From contig CAYWMN010000127.1 of NCBI GenBank assembly GCA_964459065.1, forward strand, positions 1 through 10,272: DNA of 10,272 nucleotides, in the 5' to 3' direction. Origin of the DNA: JAMCXS01 sp964459065 (GTDB taxonomy: Bacteria > Acidobacteriota > Terriglobia > UBA7540). The position numbers and the translations under genes are program-made. The notes beneath the pieces were generated by a model. That model saw nothing but the letters and a program-made list of their open reading frames with translations, had not been told where the DNA came from and searched no databases. Positions 1-5,431 of this stretch are shown one piece after another; the first letter of the stretch is position 1, and every line of letters starts with the position of its first letter.

Positions 1-367
1 CAGAGGGCTCAACCGCCGTGGGGCAAACAATCACCTCGGCGCCCATCCCCTTCAACATGTCAACCTTTTCGTTGGATTGCTTGTCGGCCATGGTGAAGAT
101 GGCTTTATAGCCTCGGACGGCGGCCACCAAGGCAAGGCCCATTCCCGTGTTGCCGGAGGTGCCTTCGACGATGGTGCCGCCGGGCTTCAGCAATCCACGC
201 CGCTCGGCATCGTCCACCAGGGAGATGCCGATGCGGTCTTTCACGCTGCCGCCGGGATTCAGATAGTCGCACTTGGCGTAAACCTGGGCCTTGGACCCGC
301 GAGTGATGCGGTGGAGCTTGACGAGAGGCGTGTGGCCAATGGCCTCCAGAATGTTGTCGTAGCGCAT
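1..367 (-). CDS. Cystathionine beta-synthase / cysteine synthase family PLP enzyme (N-terminal part, cut by window edge)
   Basis: The visible 122 residues are the N-terminus of a fold-type II PLP enzyme that condenses a serine-derived aminoacrylate with homocysteine or sulfide in cytoplasmic sulfur amino acid metabolism. The protein opens MRYDNILEAIGHTPLVKL, the classic start of this family. The PLP-binding lysine is K43 in NPGGSVKDR, and the phosphate-binding loop TSGNTG is at residues 70-75. The later text (ADKQSNEKVDMLKGMGAEV, then CPTAVEP) resembles bacterial cystathionine beta-synthases more than CysK, but the C-terminal half that would show a CBS regulatory domain is off the window. The ATG is fixed by homology; no clear Shine-Dalgarno precedes it, although a perfect -10 box lies about 33 bp upstream. 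The downstream neighbour (cystathionine lyase or otherwise) is not visible. Confidence 0.9.
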   Translation of the reverse strand, partial: MRYDNILEAIGHTPLVKLHRITRGSKAQVYAKCDYLNPGGSVKDRIGISLVDDAERRGLLKPGGTIVEGTSGNTGMGLALVAAVRGYKAIFTMADKQSNEKVDMLKGMGAEVIVCPTAVEPS

Positions 368-399
368 AAGAACACCGTTCAATTGAAGGGTAAACTTTC

Positions 400-405
400 A
401 TTATA
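400..405 (-). promoter_or_regulatory. Candidate -10 box for the cystathionine synthase gene
   Basis: Read on the minus strand this is a perfect TATAAT, ending 32 bases before the ATG at 367, which would give a leader of about 25 nt. The matching -35 is poor (TTCGGC at 426-421 with only a 15-bp spacer), so an activator or an alternative sigma factor cannot be excluded. Confidence 0.4.
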
Positions 406-544
406 CCCTATCGGGCGGAAGCCGAACCCTAGAGGGCGCGGGTGGCACGAAGCCGCCCGCCGGGTTTGCAGTCCGCGAGCAGGCAAAAATATCCGCCGGG
501 GTTGCTGGACCCCTGATCGTCTTTGAATCTAGCTTGTAGTCTCA

Positions 545-566
545 GGCAGGCCGCCCCAGGCCTGTC
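545..566 (-). terminator. Stem-loop downstream of the lipoprotein gene
   Basis: CAGGCC at 547-552 pairs with GGCCTG at 559-564 around a 6-nt loop, extendable by two more pairs (one G-U). It lies 21 nt past the stop codon of the lipoprotein gene. A second small stem (TGAGCG/CGCTCA, 573-590) overlaps that stop codon. No U-tract follows on the minus strand, so intrinsic termination is uncertain. The rest of the 220-bp gap 368-587 shows nothing recognisable. Confidence 0.25.
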
Positions 567-587
567 GCCCTTTGAGCGCCCCGCCGC

Positions 588-977
588 TCAGGCCGCGCTA
601 ATGGTTTTAACGTGAATAGTCTTGGTCGAAGCATCAAAGGTTCCGGTAACGCTGACCTTCTCTCCCGCAAATGGCCTCGGCATGGCCTGGTCGTCCAGTT
701 GGTAAGTCGTTTTAGTAGAGCGATTGTAAAGCACGAAATTTGCTCCCATCTTGACGCACTTGAGCGTGCATTGCTTGGCGTTTCTAGGGCCGTTGGGGCT
801 TAGCATTGGTTTGTGAGATCCCACTTCCGCACAGGTACTATCCATAATTTCGCCCGTAAAGGTTCGAACCGTGCCCGACGAGGCCGCTGACCGTTCCCTT
901 GCACTGGCTGGCTGCTGATTGCAGGCGGCCAGCAGAAAAACCATGCCGCAGACCAGAATTAAGGCAAGCTTCTTCAT
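588..977 (-). CDS. Small lipoprotein with conserved Cys motif (DUF5818-like)
   Basis: A 129-residue exported protein of unknown function. It has a textbook type II signal peptide: MKK, a hydrophobic core, and lipobox LAAC with the lipidated Cys at residue 19 followed by Asn. The mature domain starts at about residue 36 and reads like a small OB-type beta domain: GEIMDSTCA (43-50), then CTLKC (70-74), YQLDDQ, and a C-terminal VSVTGTFD...TIHV strand pair. Cys49, Cys70, Cys74 and His55 could form a disulfide or metal site. The pattern matches small secreted proteins common in Acidobacteria that I associate with DUF5818, from memory only. The frame is open upstream to 1028, but the start at 977 is chosen because a GGGAGG Shine-Dalgarno sits 7 bp ahead of it and the signal peptide begins there. 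It lies 139 bp downstream of the TPR gene on the same strand. Confidence 0.8.
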   Translation of the reverse strand: MKKLALILVCGMVFLLAACNQQPASARERSAASSGTVRTFTGEIMDSTCAEVGSHKPMLSPNGPRNAKQCTLKCVKMGANFVLYNRSTKTTYQLDDQAMPRPFAGEKVSVTGTFDASTKTIHVKTISAA

Positions 978-1116
978 GGATCCTCCCGGTTGCCGCACGG
1001 ATGTCACCCCCTGAACATCAGCGCGCATTCGGCGGCGTGGATTTGGTTTTGACTTTTGATGCTCCTCCCAGGGTCTAAAGATTACGGCAAACGCGCTCCG
1101 CTTCCCCCAGCGAAGC

Positions 1117-2295
1117 TTAGCGCATTGCGCGACGGACTTTCACAAGCAGTTCTTTCGCTTTCCCTTGCATTGAACTTGGAACCTTTGCGGCCTTCTCGAG
1201 TGCAGCATAGGCTTCACGGTGCCGGGCGGGATAAAGCGTCTCATAGGCATATCCCAGAAGGTAGTAAGCTTCGCCTTGCAACTCAGGATTCGAGCCCAGA
1301 AGAGGCGCCGCCTTCGAAAACTCCCGGACGGCGCCAGCAACGCGGTGGGTCTTTGCATTCCGCACGAGATTCAGATATCCCAGCGTGATGAGAGCCATTC
1401 CTTCCTGAGTGTCCTGCTGGGTCTTGAAATAGTCGTCCGACATCCCTTCGGTTTTTTTCGCGGCAGGGATCAGCGCGAGAACTTTTTTAGCATAGGTGGA
1501 GGCCTCGGCCCGTTTGGAAGGGACGCGGAATGCATAATGGTAAGCCACCAGGTTTAAAGCGTCGATATCGTTCGGATCGGCGGCAATAGCCTTTTCAGCA
1601 TAAGCGTCGGCTTTTTCCGGCTGGTTGATTTGGGCGTAGGCAACCGCGTAACGATAGTTCAAATTCCCGGCATGTTCTTTGGCTAACTGCGGGTAGGCTT
1701 GGCAAAACTGGTCCAGAGCCTTGATGCGCTGGTTCGGATCAGTAACCCGCGGGAACAAATTCAAAAAAGCATACATCATGTACGCTTTGTCGCGGTTGGC
1801 CTGCTGCAAAGCGGCTTTCTTTGCAGCCGCCACCTTGGCAGGAGCTTCGTTCAGCCTGGTAAAGACCTTGGACTCAGCCTTGATTTGCGGCGCCGCCTTC
1901 GCGATAACGTCAAAGGCCTCCGGGCTCGCCTTGCCAAGGCCAATGTAAGCCTGAAGGAGATTTTGCAGGAACGAAACATCCAAATGGTTGGCGGCAATCG
2001 CCTTCTGTCCGGCAGCGATCGCTTTGTCATACTGCTTCAACTGCACATAATTCTTGGTCAGCAATTCCTGCGCACAGGGCGCATACGTGGAACCAGGATG
2101 CGCCTGGGCAAACTTCTCCAGCGCTGCGATTTTTGCGGTGGGGTCATCCGCGCCGTTCACGGCCAGCATCAGCTTATCTTCGGGGGAACCGATGATGATG
2201 GAATAGTTGGAACAGCTCTGACCTTGTTGCGCAGGCAAAGGTCGAACCCACAGCACCATGCCAGCCAGCAGAATCGCCTGGATCAAGGATCGCAT
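1117..2295 (-). CDS. Secreted tetratricopeptide-repeat (TPR) protein
   Basis: A 392-residue protein with an N-terminal signal peptide (hydrophobic residues 4-17, AxA-like cleavage near PLPAQ at 19-23), so probably periplasmic. Helical TPR-like repeats fill most of the chain, e.g. LLTKNYVQLKQYDKAIAAGQ at about residues 78-97, a repeat ending AYAEKAIAADPNDIDALNLV near 250-270, and further ones toward the C-terminus. TPRs are protein-interaction scaffolds; no catalytic domain is visible. The start at 2295 is well supported by AAGGAGG at 2301-2307 (5 bp before the ATG); the longer open frame to 2418 overlaps the upstream gene and has no such signal. The start lies 13 bp past the stop of the methyltransferase-like gene, so the two are almost certainly co-transcribed. 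Partner proteins are unknown. Confidence 0.85.
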   Translation of the reverse strand: MRSLIQAILLAGMVLWVRPLPAQQGQSCSNYSIIIGSPEDKLMLAVNGADDPTAKIAALEKFAQAHPGSTYAPCAQELLTKNYVQLKQYDKAIAAGQKAIAANHLDVSFLQNLLQAYIGLGKASPEAFDVIAKAAPQIKAESKVFTRLNEAPAKVAAAKKAALQQANRDKAYMMYAFLNLFPRVTDPNQRIKALDQFCQAYPQLAKEHAGNLNYRYAVAYAQINQPEKADAYAEKAIAADPNDIDALNLVAYHYAFRVPSKRAEASTYAKKVLALIPAAKKTEGMSDDYFKTQQDTQEGMALITLGYLNLVRNAKTHRVAGAVREFSKAAPLLGSNPELQGEAYYLLGYAYETLYPARHREAYAALEKAAKVPSSMQGKAKELLVKVRRAMR

Positions 2296-2308
2296 GAGAA
2301 CCTCCTTA

Positions 2309-2923
2309 TTAAGACAGGTTGCAGGTCCTCCGCCAAAACCTGGGCACAAAGCGGGGCACCGTCCGCGCGTAGGCTTCATATTCTGCACCGTACTGTTCCC
2401 GGAGTTCCCGCTCCTCAAGCGGAGTGACTATTAAATACATCAGGATGGAGAGGATTGCCAGCAGAAAAATACCTTTGGATCCGGTCAGCAAGCCAAAAGC
2501 GATAAAGCCCAGCATCAGATCGGCGTATCTTGGGTGGCGCACATAGGCATAAGGACCCGACCGGACAATTCCCCGTTGAGCGTGGCGGGGATTCAATTCC
2601 GGCAGACCCGCAAGCTTCTTGAAGCTGAATTCGCGGTGCACCTTCGCCATGATCCAGAAGGATAACGCCAAAAGTAGTGTGCCCAGTCCGTACGTAAAAA
2701 CGTTGCGAGGCAGCCGGTTCGCCCACAGCGGCCCCTGCAGGAATATCAGCGGGACTCCCGCCAGCAGCCACACCGGCAGCGCCACCCAGAACGACCGGTT
2801 GCCGACACGCCGCCACCAACGAACGCCCGGGTGAAAAATAAGCCAATAAACGGGCACCGGAAAAAACAGCACCGCGTAGACAAGCGCCAGCGCGTCAATC
2901 GCTCTGGCAACCGCAGACCCCAT
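2309..2923 (-). CDS. Isoprenylcysteine carboxyl methyltransferase-like integral membrane protein
   Basis: A 204-residue polytopic membrane protein. Hydrophobic segments lie at about residues 9-31, 46-63, 75-93 and 136-167. The C-terminal signature of the ICMT/phospholipid methyltransferase superfamily is clear: GPYAYVRHPRY (123-133, with RHP at 129-131) before a membrane hairpin, then PLEERELREQYGAEYEAY with the conserved Glu pair at 170-171. In this superfamily the region binds S-adenosylmethionine. The bacterial substrate is not predictable from sequence; bacteria generally have no prenylated CaaX proteins, so a lipid or small molecule is more likely. The start at 2923 follows AGGAGG at 5-bp spacing; upstream in-frame sequence to 3010 is probably untranslated. 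First gene of an operon with the secreted TPR gene. Confidence 0.85.
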   Translation of the reverse strand: MGSAVARAIDALALVYAVLFFPVPVYWLIFHPGVRWWRRVGNRSFWVALPVWLLAGVPLIFLQGPLWANRLPRNVFTYGLGTLLLALSFWIMAKVHREFSFKKLAGLPELNPRHAQRGIVRSGPYAYVRHPRYADLMLGFIAFGLLTGSKGIFLLAILSILMYLIVTPLEERELREQYGAEYEAYARTVPRFVPRFWRRTCNLS

Positions 2924-3016
2924 GGTCCCTCCTGGAGAGGAAGCGCGTTTCGGAATGCACCTCGATCCTCCCATCGATAAAACGTCAATTTCGAAAGTGA
3001 AGCCCTGCATATTTTA

Positions 3017-3049
3017 TCGCCAATCCCCAGGCGCGGCATGTAAAATGCC
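3017..3049 (+). promoter_or_regulatory. Candidate promoter and operator-like inverted repeat in the divergent intergenic region
   Basis: The 160-bp gap between the divergent methyltransferase and cupin genes holds a perfect inverted repeat, GGCAT-N5-ATGCC, at 3035-3049. It overlaps a -10-like TAAAAT (3041-3046). A weak -35 (TCGCCA, 3017-3022) lies 18 bp upstream, giving a leader of about 31 nt before the cupin ATG at 3084. A regulator bound here could affect both divergent units. This rests on pattern only. Confidence 0.35.
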
Positions 3050-3083
3050 TGAACGTGAAGTCAAAACCGATGGGAGGAAGATC

Positions 3084-3416
3084 ATGCCGTTATTGAACTG
3101 GGACACCGTGAAAAAAGAAGAAGTGAATTCCAAAATCTGGAAAAAGGTCCTCCACACCGAGAAGATGACCTTCGCGCAGTTTGGTTTTGCCAAGGGCGGA
3201 GCGGTTTCCGTCCACCAGCATGAAAACGAACAGATTGCCTACATGATCGAAGGGGCCATCAAGTTCACGGTGAACGGCGAAGAGATTATTGCCCGGAAAG
3301 GCGATGTTCTGCATATCCCCGCGAACGTGCCCCACGGAGGCGAGGCGCTTGAAGACTCGATCGACATCGAAGTCTTTTGCCCCGTGCGCTCAGACTGGCT
3401 GGCCGCCCAGAAATAA
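3084..3416 (+). CDS. KdgF-like single-domain cupin
   Basis: A 110-residue cytoplasmic cupin. Motif 1 contains H44-x-H46 and Q50 (HQHENEQIAYMIEG), and motif 2 has PxxxPHG with H84. Together these give the His/His/Gln/His metal site seen in KdgF, which linearises the unsaturated uronates released from pectin or alginate. The C-terminal VFCPVRSDWL also resembles KdgF's FSPxRxDFL ending. A role in sugar-acid metabolism is therefore possible, but small cupins with this pattern have many functions and no uronate lyase is nearby. The start at 3084 is preceded by GGGAGGA at 3072-3078; the open frame continues upstream to 2922 across the divergent promoter region and is not expected to be translated. 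The next gene, 135 bp downstream on the same strand, is an atypical SDR. Confidence 0.85.
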   Translation: MPLLNWDTVKKEEVNSKIWKKVLHTEKMTFAQFGFAKGGAVSVHQHENEQIAYMIEGAIKFTVNGEEIIARKGDVLHIPANVPHGGEALEDSIDIEVFCPVRSDWLAAQK

Positions 3417-3422
3417 CCACGC

Positions 3423-3438
3423 CCTTCAAGCCTGAAGG
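3423..3438 (+). terminator. Short stem-loop after the cupin gene
   Basis: CCTTCA and TGAAGG form a 6-bp stem with a 4-nt loop 6 nt beyond the cupin stop codon. It lacks a U-tract, so it may be an RNA 3'-end stabiliser or weak terminator. The remaining gap up to 3551 shows no convincing promoter. Confidence 0.3.
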
Positions 3439-3551
3439 AATCCGATTGGGGCCGGCGGTTTGCGGCGATTTGCCGGGACGGTTCGGCCGTGGCCCATGGG
3501 CAGGATGCGGAAGCCGATTGAAATTCTAAAAGGAAACCGGGAGACAGACGT

Positions 3552-4343
3552 ATGGACATGGGATTGAAAGACCGCGTCGCCATTGTGGCGGCATCGAGCC
3601 AGGGGCTCGGAAGAGCTGTGGCGGAAGGGCTGGCTCGTGAGGGAGCCAAGCTGGCGATCTGCGCGCGAACCGAATCAACGCTGAACGCAACGGCGGAGGC
3701 GATTCGCAACGAAACCGGCGCGGAAGTCCTGGCGCGTCCCGTTGACGTGACCCATTACGACCAGGTGCGCGCCTTCGTTGCGGAAACAGCCAAGCGGTTC
3801 GGACGGATTGACGTCTGCGTCACCAACGCCGGAGGCCCGCCGGCCAAGCCTTTTGCCGACACCACTGTCGAGGATTGGCAAGCCGGCGTGGATTTGAATC
3901 TGATGAGCACGCTTTACTTGGTGCGGGAAGTCCTGCCGATCATGCAGAAACAACGCTGGGGACGGATCATTACCATCACCTCTGCATCGGTCAAGCAGCC
4001 GCTCGACAACCTGGTTCTATCGAATTCGGTTCGCTCGGCCGTCACAGGCCTGATGAAGAGCCTTTCCAACGAATACGGAAAAGACAACATCCTCGTCAAC
4101 AACGTCTGCCCCGGCCTCACCCTCACCTCCCGCCTCGATCAACTTTCAGCCAAAGCCGCTGAAGCAGAGGGAATCGAGCCGCAACAGGTCCAGACCCAGT
4201 GGGGAAAGCGGACTCCGCTGGGGCGCATTGGCCGGCCGGAAGAGTTTGCCAACGCCGTGGTCTTTCTGGCCTCGGAACGCGCAAGTTACATCACCGGCGT
4301 CTCCATCGCCGTCGACGGCGGCCTCGTGAAAGGCATCTATTAA
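3552..4343 (+). CDS. Atypical short-chain dehydrogenase/reductase (BKR-like, no YxxxK)
   Basis: A 263-residue Rossmann protein clearly of the SDR fold: N-terminal beta-alpha-beta with ASSQGLG (14-20) in place of TGxxxGIG, DV at 65-66 for the adenine pocket, NAGG at 92-95, ITSAS around the catalytic Ser144, and the C-terminal PGLTLTSRL and GVSIAVDGG segments. Where classical SDRs have Tyr-x3-Lys, 13 residues after the Ser, this protein has Ser157 and Arg161 (LSNSVRSAV). That is typical of the BKR-like SDR subgroup, which lacks a perfect cofactor motif and tetrad (cd05344, from memory). It may therefore be a reductase with a different proton relay, or a non-redox enzyme; the substrate is unknown. 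The start at 3552 has GGGAG 8 bp upstream; an ATG two codons later is the only alternative. The KdgF-like cupin upstream could share a pathway. Confidence 0.9.
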   Translation: MDMGLKDRVAIVAASSQGLGRAVAEGLAREGAKLAICARTESTLNATAEAIRNETGAEVLARPVDVTHYDQVRAFVAETAKRFGRIDVCVTNAGGPPAKPFADTTVEDWQAGVDLNLMSTLYLVREVLPIMQKQRWGRIITITSASVKQPLDNLVLSNSVRSAVTGLMKSLSNEYGKDNILVNNVCPGLTLTSRLDQLSAKAAEAEGIEPQQVQTQWGKRTPLGRIGRPEEFANAVVFLASERASYITGVSIAVDGGLVKGIY

Positions 4344-4352
4344 CCAGATCAA

Positions 4353-4383
4353 CCGCCCCTGCGCTACGAACCGATAGGGGCGG
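4353..4383 (+). terminator. GC-rich stem-loop between the SDR gene and the C39 operon
   Basis: CCGCCCCT (4353-4360) pairs perfectly with AGGGGCGG (4376-4383) around a 15-nt loop, 9 nt past the SDR stop. The following bases are GGTTGTCG rather than a T-run, so a classical intrinsic terminator is only a possibility. The stem ends immediately before the -35 of the next promoter. Confidence 0.4.
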
Positions 4384-4385
4384 GG

Positions 4386-4414
4386 TTGTCGAACTCATCC
4401 GGGCCCTATACAAT
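4386..4414 (+). promoter_or_regulatory. Candidate sigma70-type promoter of the PA2779-like/C39/barrel operon
   Basis: TTGTCG (4386-4391) and TACAAT (4409-4414) are separated by 17 bp. The -10 matches consensus at five of six bases and the -35 at four. Transcription would begin near 4421, giving a leader of about 43 nt that ends in an AAGGAGGA ribosome-binding site (4450-4457). It lies just after the stem-loop that may end the SDR transcript, which supports an independent operon. Confidence 0.5.
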
Positions 4415-4463
4415 GAAGAACTGGGGGAGGGGCAAACCATACTGTTGTTAAGGAGGAATTGCA

Positions 4464-4868
4464 ATGAGATCATCAGTCCGCCCCTTGCTCATTGCCGGTT
4501 TGCTCTGTGCCGCCGCTTTTCTATTCCAGGCTCAACCATTATCGGCTGCCCAGAAGCACGTAATTTCACCGGCAGAACTTCAACAGACCGCTCTTTCAGC
4601 CGCCCGGACCCGGCAGAATAATATTGCCAAAGTGGAAGATTTCTTTTCTTCCCGGCAGGCTCAAAAAGCTCTGAAGTCCGCGCACCTGGACACCGTTCAA
4701 ATCAAGCAAGCCATTCCCACACTGAGCAACCAGGAATTGGCGCAACTCGCTTCCAAAGCCGGTAATGCGCAGAAGAATTTCGCTGCCGGCGCACTCACCA
4801 ATCAGCAGATCACCTATATCCTGATCGCGCTGGGAACAGCCATCGTGGTTCTTATTGCCACTCATTAA
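4464..4868 (+). CDS. Exported small protein with C-terminal membrane anchor, PA2779-like
   Basis: A 134-residue protein with a signal peptide (hydrophobic 8-23, cleavage near AQPLSAAQ at 23-30), a soluble helical middle (about 36-105), and a C-terminal transmembrane segment (about 116-132) ending TH. The middle contains TLSNQELAQLASKAG (86-100), matching the LSDxELxxLA motif I recall for PA2779-family proteins, and residues 107-110 (AAGA) precede the anchor. Such proteins occur beside PA2778-type C39 peptidases, and here the next gene is exactly that. The function is unknown: it could be the substrate, inhibitor or membrane tether of the peptidase. The strong AAGGAGGA site 6 bp before the ATG suggests high expression relative to the next gene, which has no visible site. 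The family assignment is from memory of motif and context. Confidence 0.7.
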   Translation: MRSSVRPLLIAGLLCAAAFLFQAQPLSAAQKHVISPAELQQTALSAARTRQNNIAKVEDFFSSRQAQKALKSAHLDTVQIKQAIPTLSNQELAQLASKAGNAQKNFAAGALTNQQITYILIALGTAIVVLIATH

Positions 4869-4873
4869 AAAAC

Positions 4874-5431
4874 ATGCAAAGTTGCCCGCGTTCGCTTCGA
4901 TGGACGGCGGCTCTGCTTCCCGCGTTGCTTGGAACCGCCCTTGCAGCGTCCTCAGGGATCTGGTTGAATGTACCTTTTGTTCACCAGAAAAAGAACGGGT
5001 GCGGCGCCGCCTGCATTTCAATGGTGATGCGATATTGGCGGCGGAGCAAAGATGGGCGCGTGCCGGCCGCCGAGGACGCAGACCAAATTGACCGCACCCT
5101 TTACAGTCCCCAGGCCAAAGGCATTTATGCGGGAGACATGGAACGCTACCTGCGGCAAAACGGTTTCCGCGTCTTCGCATTCTCCGGCCAATGGCAAGAC
5201 CTGAAACATCATCTCTTGAAGGGGCGTCCCCTGATCGTTTCGCTCGGCGATGGCCGGATGGAACCACTCCACTATGTCGTTGTCGTGGGGCTTGATTGGC
5301 GGCAACAGCTTGTGCTGATCAATGATCCGGCCCAGCGCAAGCTTTTGAAAGTTGACCGACGACGCTTTGAAAAGCGCTGGAAAGCCACGGACGACTGGAC
5401 TCTTCTGGCAGTTCCCAGGCCGGCCCGGTGA
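4874..5431 (+). CDS. Exported C39-family cysteine peptidase (PA2778-like catalytic domain only)
   Basis: A 185-residue papain-like peptidase. After a signal peptide (hydrophobic 11-25, AAS cleavage region, no lipobox), the C39 core begins NVPFVHQKKNGCGAAC. Gln38 is the likely oxyanion-hole residue, Cys43 the nucleophile, His133 lies in LHYVVVVGL and Asp151 in INDP, giving a complete catalytic triad. C39 peptidases often cleave after double-glycine-type leaders, but this one has no ABC transporter or membrane domain and should act in the periplasm. The ending RRRFEKRWKATDDWTLLAVP matches PA2778-family proteins, yet the TPR domain those carry is absent and the protein stops here. It starts 5 bp after the preceding stop with no Shine-Dalgarno, implying translational coupling, and overlaps the next gene by 4 bp. 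Confidence 0.88.
   Translation: MQSCPRSLRWTAALLPALLGTALAASSGIWLNVPFVHQKKNGCGAACISMVMRYWRRSKDGRVPAAEDADQIDRTLYSPQAKGIYAGDMERYLRQNGFRVFAFSGQWQDLKHHLLKGRPLIVSLGDGRMEPLHYVVVVGLDWRQQLVLINDPAQRKLLKVDRRRFEKRWKATDDWTLLAVPRPAR

Noticed and set aside
1699..2427. Long open frame on the plus strand (242 codons)
   Set aside because: It lies antisense to the well-supported secreted TPR gene, has no recognisable domain or ribosome-binding site, and its composition is that of a shadow frame.
4596..5267. Long minus-strand open frame (223 codons) across the PA2779-like and C39 genes
   Set aside because: Antisense to two genes with clear signal peptides, motifs and operon spacing; the translated text is Arg/Ser/Pro-rich and motif-free.
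4464..5431. Bacteriocin or lanthipeptide maturation cassette (precursor plus C39 protease)
   Set aside because: The small protein has its own Sec-type signal peptide and a C-terminal membrane anchor rather than a short double-glycine leader, and the peptidase lacks the ABC transporter domains of such exporters.
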